NCBI GenBank assembly: GCA_017445875.1
Contig: JAFSRZ010000048.1
Span: 22,604 to 86,603, forward strand
DNA from: Oscillospiraceae bacterium
Lineage (GTDB): Bacteria > Bacillota > Clostridia > Oscillospirales > Oscillospiraceae
Length of the DNA: 64,000 bases
Direction: 5' to 3'
Under the pieces are notes generated by a model. The model searched no databases, had not been told where the DNA came from, and worked only from the letters and a program-made list of their open reading frames with translations. Below are positions 33,943 through 42,301 of the stretch, in pieces (position 1 is the first letter of the stretch; the number at the start of each line of letters is the position of its first letter). A program made the translations under genes and the position numbers.

Positions 33943-35460
33943 GTGAAAGAGTATCCGAATCAAGTTCCGTCGCAGCGTGTACGGAACATCCCAGCCAATC
34001 CGCCGCGACGGCGCGCCGTGGCGGACACCCCGCCGCGCCCTGTCACCGATACCAATACCGCACGTCGTACCGCTGACGTGTCCACGCCCGATACCGTACG
34101 CCGCGCCGATACCGATACCGTACGCCGCGCCGATACCGACACCGTACGCCGCGCCGATACCGTACGCCGCGCCGCGCCCGACGCCGTACGCCGTGCCGAC
34201 GCCGTACGCCGTGCCGACGCCGTACGCCGTGTCGACGCCGATACCGTACGCCGTACCGATACCGACACCGTACGCCGCGCCGACACGGATTCCGTACGCC
34301 GTACACGTACGCGCCGCCGCCGTACGCGTCGGGAACGCGACACACTCCCGCGTCCGCTCCATACGATTATGACCGCCTCCGCCGGACTGGTCGTGGCACT
34401 CTTTCTCATGCCGTTTCTGCTCACGGGCGACAACCGTACCAACGCCGTGACGGTCTCCGAAATGCTCAACGGGGCGGAAGTCCTGCGGGCGGGCGTGGAA
34501 ATCTCCCGCGAGGCCGCGCCCGTCGCGGAACCGGAACCCACGCCGGAACCCGTCGCGGAACCCGAACCGGAACCGCAACCCGAACCGTTTACCGGACAGT
34601 TGGACGAGGACTGTATGTTGAAAGTCCTTGACAGGAAAAACGGGGAAGTTTCGGTGATGTCCATGCAAGAGTATCTGGTGTGCGTACTGCGCGGGGAAAT
34701 GCCCGGCTACTTTGAGTTGGAAGCGCTCAAAGCGCAGGCCGTCGCCGCCCGTACTTACACCCGTTACATGTTACATTCCGGCAGTAAGCACGGCGACAAG
34801 GCCGATATCTGTACAAGTCCGGCATGCTGTCAGGCGTACTTAAGCGCCGCCGCCGCCAAGAAAAAGTGGGGTTATCTCCCGGAGGACGAAGAACAGAAAA
34901 TCCGTTCCGCGGTCGAGGACACCAACGGCGAAACCATGCTCTACGACGGCGAACCGATTTTAGCGGTATTCCACGCGTCGTCGGCGGGACTGACCCGCAC
35001 ATCCGGCGACGTGTGGTCGGGCGGCGACAAGCCCTATCTCCAGCCGGTCGCGTCCCCCGAAAATAACGAAAACACCCCTAATTATTACAGCAGTGTCACG
35101 TTCACAATCGCCGAATATCGGGACAAACTCCAATCGGCGTTTCCCAAGGCGAATCTCAACGTTGACCCCTACGACTGGCTCTCCGGCGAGGAACGCGACA
35201 GCGCCGGAAGTATCATTACGGCGTACGTCGGCGGAATCAAGACACAGGGCAGCCGGATTCGTTCGGCGCTGGGCTTGCGTTCGGCGTGCTTCACGTGGGA
35301 AATGGCGAACGGTAAAGTATCGTTCTATGTCACCGGCTACGGGCACGGCGTCGGACTTAGCCAGTACGGCGCGAATCAGATGGCGCGGGACGGCGCGAAC
35401 TACCGCGAAATCCTCACCCATTACTATACCGGCGTCCGAATCGGCGGGTATCATTCATAA
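33943..35460 (+). CDS. spoIID: SpoIID/LytB-type lytic transglycosylase with Arg-rich repeat extension
   Basis: Cuts denuded glycan strands during engulfment in sporulation. 505 aa, much longer than the usual 340. Residues about 1-140 are a cytoplasmic low-complexity region of DTVRRA/DAVRRA repeats. A membrane span follows (about 144-163, TASAGLVVALFLMPFLLTG), then a Pro/Glu-rich stalk, then the SpoIID domain (about 225-505): MQEYLVCVLRGEMPGYFELEALKAQAVAARTY with the catalytic Glu, CTSPACCQAY, AVFHASSAGLT, and YGHGVGLSQYGANQMA. GTG 33943 with GGAGGGG at 5 bases. It could instead be a vegetative LytB-like amidase enhancer. Confidence 0.88.
   Translation: MKEYPNQVPSQRVRNIPANPPRRRAVADTPPRPVTDTNTARRTADVSTPDTVRRADTDTVRRADTDTVRRADTVRRAAPDAVRRADAVRRADAVRRVDADTVRRTDTDTVRRADTDSVRRTRTRRRRTRRERDTLPRPLHTIMTASAGLVVALFLMPFLLTGDNRTNAVTVSEMLNGAEVLRAGVEISREAAPVAEPEPTPEPVAEPEPEPQPEPFTGQLDEDCMLKVLDRKNGEVSVMSMQEYLVCVLRGEMPGYFELEALKAQAVAARTYTRYMLHSGSKHGDKADICTSPACCQAYLSAAAAKKKWGYLPEDEEQKIRSAVEDTNGETMLYDGEPILAVFHASSAGLTRTSGDVWSGGDKPYLQPVASPENNENTPNYYSSVTFTIAEYRDKLQSAFPKANLNVDPYDWLSGEERDSAGSIITAYVGGIKTQGSRIRSALGLRSACFTWEMANGKVSFYVTGYGHGVGLSQYGANQMARDGANYREILTHYYTGVRIGGYHS
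34080..34310. repeat. In-frame repeats coding (AD)TVRRADT in spoIID
   Basis: Units of 15, 18 or 24 bp built from gataccgtacgccgcgcc, giving about twelve DTVRRA/DAVRRA/DTDTVRR motifs. The unit lengths differ but are all multiples of three. Confidence 0.85.
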
Positions 35461-35566
35461 GGCGCTTTGTGTGTCCTCTCCTGTCATCAGGGGCGGGCGG
35501 CGCGGCGCACTGTGCGGGGGAATGTCCCCCGCAAATTTATTTCTAACTGTGCGGATGGAGTTCCCT

Positions 35567-35766
35567 TGCCCTCCCCCCTCTGGGGGAGGGTGGCGCGTCA
35601 GCGCCGGGAGGGGGCGCTTTCCCCTCTGTCGCCTTACGGCGACAAAATGCGTGGCGGAGTATTTGCCCCCCCTCTGTCGCCTTACGGCGACAAAATGCGT
35701 GGCGGAGTATTTGCCCCACCCTCTGTCGCCTTACGGCGACATCTCCCCCCAAAGGGGGGCGACAAG
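35567..35766. repeat. Cluster of dispersed palindromic repeats (C and B halves)
   Basis: A C half (tgccctccc...gcgtcagcgccggg) at 35567-35615 is followed by three B-type cores cctctgtcgccttacggcga at 35623, 35671 and 35720, spaced 48 and 49 bp. The first two are joined by caaaatgcgtggcggagtat, and the last ends in the full hairpin and cgacaag. It occupies most of the 570-base gap between spoIID and the permease-kinase gene. Confidence 0.85.
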
Positions 35767-35899
35767 AATGCTTCAACCGCACAGGTAGAATTTATTTTTA
35801 TGCCGGAAAAACAGCAAAAAATAAAAAATTCGTAAAAAATTGCAATTACAGATTGTTTCTTTTATTTCTTGCGGGATTTGCGTTTCAAAAGTTCAAAAT

Positions 35900-35911
35900 C
35901 CCCCCCCCCCC
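35900..35911. repeat. Poly-C tract of 12 bases
   Basis: Homopolymer of 12 C in an otherwise AT-rich 250-base region, ending 11 bases before the -35 box of the permease-kinase promoter. Confidence 0.85.
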
Positions 35912-35922
35912 GAAAATTTTAC

Positions 35923-35951
35923 TTGCTTTCCAGATTTGCTTATGATATAAT
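35923..35951 (+). promoter_or_regulatory. Promoter for the permease-histidine kinase gene
   Basis: TTGCTT (35923-35928), 17-base spacer, TATAAT (35946-35951); an 80-base leader follows. Confidence 0.7.
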
Positions 35952-36032
35952 ATCAGAATACGAGAATTTCCATGAGGCTTCCCGCTTGTGCCGGATTAAT
36001 TTCCGTGAAGTGACTAAAGGATGTGATTTCGC

Positions 36033-38984
36033 GTGGATGCTTCCAACCATACTACCGCAGCCAAAAATGAGAAGGGGCATCTGCTCCGATGCCTCTCACC
36101 GTTGAATGTCTGGGCGTTGTCGTTCGGGTGTGCGGTCGGGTGGGGCGCGTTTGTCATGCCCGGCACGACCTTTCTGCCCATTGCCGGACCCCTTGGAACC
36201 GCGCTGGGTATGCTTATCGGCGGCCTGATTATGCTTATCATTGGTGTCAACTACCACTATATGATGAAGCGTTACCCCGACGCCGGCGGCACGTTCACCT
36301 ATACTAAAAAGACGTTCGGCTATGACCACGGTTTCCTGAGCGCGTGGTTTCTGGTACTCGTTTATATCGCTATCATGTGGGCAAACGCGACGGCGTTGCC
36401 GCTGGTGTTCCGGAATCTGTTCGGGGGCATGTTTCAGGTAGGCTTTCACTATCAGATTGCGGGCTTTGACGTGTACTTCGGGGAAGTCATGCTGTCGCTG
36501 GCGGCGCTGGAAGTGTTCGGCTTCGCCTGTATCCGGGGGTGCAAGTTCGCGGCGCGGATACAAACTATCATGGCGTGTGTCCTGCTCGGCGGAATCCTGA
36601 TAGGCGGCGGCGCGGTTCTCGTCAAACATTTCGACTGCCTTATACACGGAAGCACCGCCCATTTCCGGCCTCCCTTCGCGCCGGGACGCAATCCGGCGAT
36701 GGAAGTGTTTAACATTGTGGCGCTTGCGCCGTGGGCGTTCGTGGGGTTCGAGTCGGTGTCGCACTTGGCGGAGGAGTTCCAATTCTCGCCGAAAAAGTCT
36801 TTCTCCATTCTGTTGGCGGCAGTCGTGACGGGCGCGATTGCCTATACGGTCTTAGCCGGACTGGCGGTGTCCGTCCTGCCCGAAGGCTACAGCCATTGGG
36901 ACACCTACATTGCCGATATCGGCAAGCTCAACGGCCTCAAAGGCCTGCCGACATTTTACGCCGTACACGCACTCATGGGCGATACCGGTTTGACCATCCT
37001 GTTTTTCACGATTCTGGCGGGCGTGATTACGGGACTTGTCGGCAACTCCGTTGCCGCGAGCCGCCTCATTTACTCCATGGCGCGGGACAACCTGCTCCCG
37101 CCGTGGTTCGCCAAACTCAATAAGAACAACGCGCCCGAAAACGCGATTCTGTTCATTATGGCGATTTCCCTGCCGATTCCCTTTTTTGGGCGTACCGCCA
37201 TTGGCTGGATTGTCGACGTAAACACCATCGGCGCGACAATCGCCTATGCCTACACATCCGCCGTCGCCTACAAAGTCGCCAAGGACAGTGAAAATATCGG
37301 CGTACAGGTCACGGGCATGATTGGCATTGTCACTTCGTTGTTGTTCTTCCTGTACTTCCTCGTGCCGAACTTCTGGTCAGTCAGCGCGCTGACAACGGAA
37401 TCCTACTTGATTCTGGTCGCGTGGAGCGTGGCGGGGTTCCTGTTCTTCCGCTACATCTTCCAGCGCGACACGGAACAGCGCTTCGGAAAGTCTACGATTG
37501 TCTGGCTTACGCTTCTGTTCCTGATTCTGTTCATCTCGACGCTCTGGGTACGCGAGGCCACGCAGGATACGACACGCGTTGTCCTGAACAATCTCAGCGA
37601 CTACAACTATCAGGAGTTGGGGGAACACGGCGTATCGCTTTCGCCAACGGAACAGAAGGACACCGCCTTTTACCTCCAAAGCCAGATGGACCACGTCAGC
37701 AACGCCCTGCTTAAAAACAGCATGGCGCAAATGGCACTGATTGCCGTGTCCCTGTACATCATGTTCCACCTGTACAGTCTCATGCAGAGGCGTGAAAAGA
37801 ACATGGAGATACAGAAGATTCAGGCCGAACAGAGTAACCGCGCTAAAAGTACATTCCTCTCCAACATGAGCCACGATATCCGAACGCCCATGAATGCCAT
37901 TATCGGCTACACCACGCTGTCACAGAAGGAACCCGACATCCCCCCGCGTGTCGCCGACTACCTTAAAAAGATTGACGCGTCCAGTCACCACTTGCTTGCA
38001 CTGATTAACGATGTTTTGGAGATGAGCCGCATTGAGAGCGGCAAAATGGAACTCGAACCCGTCAAAAGCAACATCGTACAGGGCATGGACGAAGTGCGGG
38101 ATTTGTTCGCCACGCAGATGGAGACAAAGCGCTTGACGTACACCGTCACAACCGACAACATCCATAATCAATGGGTACTGTGCGACATGAACCGCCTGAA
38201 CCGGGTTCTGATGAACCTCATCAGCAACGCCTACAAATTCACGCCGGAGGGCGGACGCGTCACGGTTTCGCTGACGCAGACCGGAGCGTCAGACGGTATC
38301 GCCTACTATGAAATCCGCATACGCGACACCGGCATGGGCATGAGTCCCGAATTTGCCGCGAAGGTGTTCGAGGCCTACGAGCGCGAACGCACCACCGCCG
38401 TCGACCACATCCAAGGCACTGGTCTGGGAATGGCTATCACGAAAAGTATCGTTGACCTCATGGGCGGTACGATTGAAGTGCAGACCGAGAAGGGCAAAGG
38501 CACCGAATTTATTATTCACGTTGAGTTCCCGATTGTCGAGGACGCCGGAGAGGAAGCGGACAGCGGTCAGAACGGCGAAGCGTCCGCGCCGGAGATTGAT
38601 TTCAGCAAGGTCAAACTCCTGCTCGTGGAGGACAACGAAATCAACCGCGAAATTGCAACCATTGTCTTGGAGGAAGCCGGATTCCAGTTGGACACCGCCG
38701 AAAACGGAAAAATCGCCGTGGACAAAATCGCGGCGTCGCGTCCCGGCGACTATCAGGCCGTTTTGATGGATATTCAAATGCCCGTCATGAACGGCTACGA
38801 GGCCACAAAAGCAATCCGCAACTTGTCAAACCCCAACCTTGCCAACATTCCCATTGTCGCCATGACCGCCAACGCCTTTTCGGAGGATATTCAGGCCGCC
38901 AAGGACGCCGGAATGAACAGCCATATTGCGAAACCGCTGGACGTTCCTCAAATGCTGGCAACGTTAGAAGAACTTCTCCGCTGA
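36033..38984 (+). CDS. APC-family permease fused to hybrid histidine kinase and receiver
   Basis: 983-aa membrane protein. Residues about 20-470 are an amino acid permease of the APC superfamily (WALSFGCAVGWGAFVMPGTTF, TFTYTKKTFGYDHGFLSAWF, WAFVGFESVSHLAEEF, and NSVAASRLIYSMARDNLLPPWFAKLNK). Two more spans (about 490-510 and 570-590) enclose a small external loop, then a coiled coil leads to a HisKA domain (SNMSHDIRTPMNAIIGYT, His614), the ATPase (LMNLISNAYKFTPEGG, DTGMGMSPE, GTGLGMAITK) and a receiver (LLVEDNEIN, MDIQMP with Asp913, AKPLD). All catalytic residues are kept. It would sense a solute by transporting or binding it and signal by phosphotransfer. GTG 36033 with AAAGGA at 11 bases. 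No separate output regulator is adjacent. Confidence 0.93.
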   Translation: MDASNHTTAAKNEKGHLLRCLSPLNVWALSFGCAVGWGAFVMPGTTFLPIAGPLGTALGMLIGGLIMLIIGVNYHYMMKRYPDAGGTFTYTKKTFGYDHGFLSAWFLVLVYIAIMWANATALPLVFRNLFGGMFQVGFHYQIAGFDVYFGEVMLSLAALEVFGFACIRGCKFAARIQTIMACVLLGGILIGGGAVLVKHFDCLIHGSTAHFRPPFAPGRNPAMEVFNIVALAPWAFVGFESVSHLAEEFQFSPKKSFSILLAAVVTGAIAYTVLAGLAVSVLPEGYSHWDTYIADIGKLNGLKGLPTFYAVHALMGDTGLTILFFTILAGVITGLVGNSVAASRLIYSMARDNLLPPWFAKLNKNNAPENAILFIMAISLPIPFFGRTAIGWIVDVNTIGATIAYAYTSAVAYKVAKDSENIGVQVTGMIGIVTSLLFFLYFLVPNFWSVSALTTESYLILVAWSVAGFLFFRYIFQRDTEQRFGKSTIVWLTLLFLILFISTLWVREATQDTTRVVLNNLSDYNYQELGEHGVSLSPTEQKDTAFYLQSQMDHVSNALLKNSMAQMALIAVSLYIMFHLYSLMQRREKNMEIQKIQAEQSNRAKSTFLSNMSHDIRTPMNAIIGYTTLSQKEPDIPPRVADYLKKIDASSHHLLALINDVLEMSRIESGKMELEPVKSNIVQGMDEVRDLFATQMETKRLTYTVTTDNIHNQWVLCDMNRLNRVLMNLISNAYKFTPEGGRVTVSLTQTGASDGIAYYEIRIRDTGMGMSPEFAAKVFEAYERERTTAVDHIQGTGLGMAITKSIVDLMGGTIEVQTEKGKGTEFIIHVEFPIVEDAGEEADSGQNGEASAPEIDFSKVKLLLVEDNEINREIATIVLEEAGFQLDTAENGKIAVDKIAASRPGDYQAVLMDIQMPVMNGYEATKAIRNLSNPNLANIPIVAMTANAFSEDIQAAKDAGMNSHIAKPLDVPQMLATLEELLR

Positions 38985-39005
38985 TATTTTGAAAGAGAGG
39001 GGCGT

Positions 39006-39416
39006 ATGATGAAGGCTATCTGGACAAGAGCAATTATAGTAACTGGCGTATTGGTGGCGCTTGTCGCACTCTTTTTCATGTTCGGCGGCGGACAGCGGTA
39101 CAAGTCCCTGACGCAAGAGGAGGCCGCCAAAATCATGGAGAGCGACCATGACTGTATCATCTTAGATGTCCGCACACAGACCGAGTACGAGAGCGGACAC
39201 ATTCCCGGCGCGGTCTGCCTGCCCATTGACGATATCCACGAAAACGCGGAATCAGTACAGGCCACTTTACCCGACAAACATCAGGTGTTGCTCATCTACT
39301 GCTACGCCGGACGCCGCGCCGTCGAGGCCGCCCAACTTCTTTCGTCCATGGGCTATCGGAACGCCTATGAGTTCGGCGGTATCGTGGACTGGAAAGGCCC
39401 CGTCGAGACCGATTAA
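39006..39416 (+). CDS. Membrane-anchored rhodanese-like protein
   Basis: 136 aa: an N-terminal span (about residues 8-27, AIIVTGVLVALVALFFMF) and an external rhodanese domain (ILDVRTQTEYESGHIPGAVCLPIDD). The active-site loop is LLIYCYAGRRAVEAAQLL, with Cys at about residue 99. It may carry persulfide sulfur or act as a redox relay outside the membrane. 21 bases after the permease-kinase gene and probably co-transcribed with it. ATG 39006 or 39009. Confidence 0.88.
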   Translation: MMKAIWTRAIIVTGVLVALVALFFMFGGGQRYKSLTQEEAAKIMESDHDCIILDVRTQTEYESGHIPGAVCLPIDDIHENAESVQATLPDKHQVLLIYCYAGRRAVEAAQLLSSMGYRNAYEFGGIVDWKGPVETD

Positions 39417-39423
39417 CACAAAC

Positions 39424-39456
39424 GCGCCGTACCCGTTCCGGGCGCGGCGCTTTTTT
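39424..39456 (+). terminator. Rho-independent terminator
   Basis: Stem gcgccg-ta-cccg/cggg-cg-cggcgc followed by six T, just after the rhodanese gene. Confidence 0.85.
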
Positions 39457-39512
39457 GATTTTTTCCACGATTTCCCGACACATATTTCCGCGAAATCGTC
39501 ACAAAGTGTCCA

Positions 39513-39541
39513 TTGTAAAATGTCCGCGGAAAGCGTATACT
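39513..39541 (+). promoter_or_regulatory. Promoter for the pyridoxal kinase gene
   Basis: TTGTAA (39513-39518), 17-base spacer, TATACT (39536-39541), 28 bases before the start. Confidence 0.7.
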
Positions 39542-39569
39542 CATTCGCAATCGAGAGGAGGGACACAAC

Positions 39570-40412
39570 ATGAAGCGTATTTTGACCATACAGGACATTT
39601 CCTGTCTCGGCAAATGTTCGATTACAATTGCCCTGCCGGTACTGTCGGCCATGGGCGTGGAAACGGTCATTCTCCCGACGGCGGTTCTGTCCACCCACAC
39701 CATGTTCAAGCATTTCACCGTCAAGGATTTGACAGACCAGCTCATGCCCATTGCCCAACACTGGAAAAGCGAGCATGTACACTTTGACGCCATTTACACC
39801 GGCTATCTGGGCAGCGCGGAGGAAATCGACATTGCAAAGCGTATTTTCGACATGTTCCGCACAGATGATACGCTTCTGTTCGTTGACCCCGTCATGGGCG
39901 ACAACGGCAAACTGTATCCGGCTTTCGACACCGCTTACGCCGCCCTCAACGCCGGACTTTGTCACGGCGTCGACATCATCGTACCGAACATCACGGAAGC
40001 CTGTTTCATGACCGGCACGGAGTACCGCGAGACGTACGACCGGGACTATATTGTATCCCTGCTGGGCAAGCTGTCCGGACTGGGCGCGGGGGTGTCGATA
40101 CTCACGGGGGTGTCGCTGTCGCCGGGGAAAACGGGCGTCATGGGCTACGACCGCCGCGACGGGACATTTTTCGAGTACCAGAACGACCGCGTAGACGCCA
40201 CGTATCACGGCACGGGAGACTTGTTTTCGAGTGCCTGCGTGGGCGCTGTCCTGCGCGGGAAAACGCTTCAGGAGGCCGTCAAAATCGCCGCCGACTACAC
40301 CGCCCACACCATTCGCGTCACACTCGAAAACCCCGATAAACCGTGGTACGGCGTCGACTTCGAGCGCACTATCCCCGACTTAATCCAATCACTCCGCCCG
40401 GAGACGGAGTGA
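39570..40412 (+). CDS. Pyridoxamine/pyridoxal kinase (PdxK/PdxY type)
   Basis: 280-aa ribokinase-fold enzyme that phosphorylates the B6 vitamers to pyridoxal phosphate. Start TIQDISCLGKCSITIALPVLSAMG is typical of PdxY-like kinases. Further DPVMGDNGKLY, PNITEACFMTG, and the anion hole/catalytic base motif YHGTGDLFSSACVGAVLRG (Asp near residue 222). ATG 39570 with GAGAGGAGGG at 8 bases. Single gene with its own promoter. Confidence 0.93.
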   Translation: MKRILTIQDISCLGKCSITIALPVLSAMGVETVILPTAVLSTHTMFKHFTVKDLTDQLMPIAQHWKSEHVHFDAIYTGYLGSAEEIDIAKRIFDMFRTDDTLLFVDPVMGDNGKLYPAFDTAYAALNAGLCHGVDIIVPNITEACFMTGTEYRETYDRDYIVSLLGKLSGLGAGVSILTGVSLSPGKTGVMGYDRRDGTFFEYQNDRVDATYHGTGDLFSSACVGAVLRGKTLQEAVKIAADYTAHTIRVTLENPDKPWYGVDFERTIPDLIQSLRPETE

Positions 40413-40422
40413 CAGGTACTCT

Positions 40423-40532
40423 TGCCCTCCCCCTTTGGGGGAGGGTGGCGCGTCAGCGCCGGGTGGGGGTGGATATTTCCCCCCTTTGTCGCCTTACGGC
40501 GACATCTCCCCCCGTCACCGGGGGGAGACAAG
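40423..40532. repeat. Dispersed palindromic repeat, C half plus B half
   Basis: C half (tgccctccccctttgggggagggtgg) joined to a B half (ccctttgtcgccttacggcgacatctcccccc, hairpin, gagacaag). It is between two convergent genes, so it may serve as a terminator. Confidence 0.85.
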
Positions 40533-40562
40533 GGAACATCAACCGCGCATTGTGTGGGCTTT

Positions 40563-41057
40563 TCAGTTTTCGCCGGAAAAGTCCCAGTCAATATCGAGAA
40601 TAATTGTATTGTGGAACTCGATATACTCCGTTTTGAGGGTGTAGTCCTTGCGCCCGATACGGATTTCCTGTTCGTCGACCTTGCTGAGCAGTACGTCCCC
40701 GGCGGTCGTGTGGTGCCGGACAGTGAAGTACAGGTTCACATGTTGCGGGTCGGGAGACCATTCCCCGTCGGAGCCAAGCACGTAATACGGCCCCTGTTCC
40801 ACGGATATGATTTCGCCGTCAAGCATTTTGCCCGACGCCATGAGCTGGGACGGAATGTGCTTCTGCACACTCTCGTACAGGTCACTGGACACGCCCTCGG
40901 TCAGTACGCGGTAGGTCATGGTCACGTCCCTGTCCTCCGCGTCCCTGTCGGACAGGGCGACTTTCCAGACCACAAAGACCAGTGCAACCGCAATCAGCAC
41001 GACCGCGGCAATGTCCACGACGTTGAACTTGCCGAATTTCGCCGCCTTTTCTTTCAT
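40563..41057 (-). CDS. DUF4330 family protein
   Basis: 164-aa membrane-anchored protein. An N-terminal span (about residues 12-32, NVVDIAAVVLIAVALVFVVWKVAL) is followed by an external beta-rich domain (TYRVLTEGVSSDLYESVQKHIPSQLMASGKMLDGEIISVE), which matches DUF4330, often found near polysaccharide genes. Function unknown. ATG 41057 with GGAGGCATGAATC upstream. It is divergent from a glycosyltransferase gene and shares its promoter region. Confidence 0.85.
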   Translation of the reverse strand: MKEKAAKFGKFNVVDIAAVVLIAVALVFVVWKVALSDRDAEDRDVTMTYRVLTEGVSSDLYESVQKHIPSQLMASGKMLDGEIISVEQGPYYVLGSDGEWSPDPQHVNLYFTVRHHTTAGDVLLSKVDEQEIRIGRKDYTLKTEYIEFHNTIILDIDWDFSGEN

Positions 41058-41126
41058 GATTCATGCCTCCAATATCAAATGGGTTCGCCGCCGTTGCGCG
41101 GCGAGCCTTTGTCTGTACGGAACCTA

Positions 41127-41174
41127 TGGACAAAAGACGCCCCCTATTATATAATATTTTGCGGCGTTTCGCAA
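41127..41174. promoter_or_regulatory. Overlapping divergent promoters for DUF4330 (-) and glycosyltransferase (+)
   Basis: Plus strand: TGGACA (41127-41132), 17-base spacer, TATAAT (41150-41155). Minus strand: TTGCGA (41174-41169), 17-base spacer, TATAAT (41151-41146). The two -10 boxes overlap in the palindrome attatataat (41146-41155). Confidence 0.7.
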
Positions 41175-41230
41175 GTATTTTCTTTCCGTCCCACAGATTT
41201 GCGTTTCGGATTGAAGGGGAGTTCCAACAT

Positions 41231-42292
41231 ATGAAACAAATCGCTATTTTCCAGTCGGATTTGCGCGTCGGCGGAATCCAGAAGGCCTTAATCAACATCC
41301 TACGCGAAATCGACTACGACACTTGTCAGGTAGACTTGTATCTCTACGACGAGGGCAGTTTTTTCGACATGCCCTCCAACGAACATCTGCACATTATCCG
41401 CCTGAATCCCCGTGCCGCCGCCGTCAAACGCTTCGTGTACTTCGATTTGCTCTACACGCTCTCCGGCGACATTACGCACGGGCGGGACTACGATGTAGCC
41501 ATTGACTTTAACAGTTACCAGAATGAGTGTGCCGTAGGCGCGTTGAAATCCCATGCCCGCAAGAAAATTATGTGGATTCACAATGACATGGAAATCAAAC
41601 TCCGCAACGAGCCGAAATACCGGGTTCTATGGCACTTCTTCAAGGGCAAACTGCGCCATTATGACGAGTTCGCGGCGGTGTCGCCGGGGATTATCGAGGG
41701 GTTCCGGCGGGCGTCGGGCATTCGTGACAAGTCCATTACGCCCATTCCGAACCATATCGACACTGAGGAAATTTTCCGCAAGAAAGATTTGCCCGTAGAT
41801 TTTCGCCCGAATCCGCACAAACTGAATGTGTGTTCCGTGGGCAGAATCTGTCACCAGAAGGGATATGACCTGCTCATGGGCTATCTGGCGGAAGTCCGCA
41901 AGCGCCGCGACGACTTCCACTTCTATCTGATTGGCGACGGCCCCGACCGTGCCGCGCTCGAACGGCAGATATCGGCGCTTGGCCTCCGCGACTTCGTGAC
42001 GCTCTTGGGCAACCAGCAAAACCCGTTTTGCTACATGGACAAAATGGACGCTTTCACGCTCACATCCCGCTACGAGGGACAGGGCATGGTCATTCGTGAG
42101 GCGCAAGCGCTTGGACTGCCGCTCTACATCTCGAAAAATCTGGAACCCTACAACCCCGGCATTCAGGGATACGCCGACATCGTGGAGGCGTTGTCGAACG
42201 CCCAAAAGCCCGCCGAAAAGCGTTACAACGACTTATCCGGCTACAACGCGGCGATTACGCGTGACCTGAAACGCCTCTTGGGGCTTTCCTGA
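41231..42292 (+). CDS. Glycosyltransferase family 4
   Basis: 353-aa GT-B fold glycosyltransferase for surface polysaccharide or glycolipid. N-terminal FQSDLRVGGIQKALINILREI, acceptor-side IMWIHNDM, donor-side NVCSVGRICHQKGYDLLMGYL, FYLIGDGPDRAALERQI, and the retaining GT4 EX7E-like motif LTSRYEGQGMVIREAQALGLPLY. ATG 41231 with GAAGGGGAG about 9 bases upstream; the long upstream frame crosses the promoter. Nine bases before csaB. Confidence 0.9.
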   Translation: MKQIAIFQSDLRVGGIQKALINILREIDYDTCQVDLYLYDEGSFFDMPSNEHLHIIRLNPRAAAVKRFVYFDLLYTLSGDITHGRDYDVAIDFNSYQNECAVGALKSHARKKIMWIHNDMEIKLRNEPKYRVLWHFFKGKLRHYDEFAAVSPGIIEGFRRASGIRDKSITPIPNHIDTEEIFRKKDLPVDFRPNPHKLNVCSVGRICHQKGYDLLMGYLAEVRKRRDDFHFYLIGDGPDRAALERQISALGLRDFVTLLGNQQNPFCYMDKMDAFTLTSRYEGQGMVIREAQALGLPLYISKNLEPYNPGIQGYADIVEALSNAQKPAEKRYNDLSGYNAAITRDLKRLLGLS

Positions 42293-42301
42293 CGACGGGG
42301 G

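Noticed and set aside
39267-40307. Minus-strand ORF of 346 codons over the pyridoxal kinase gene
   Set aside because: Shadow of a well-supported kinase gene; no recognisable domain.
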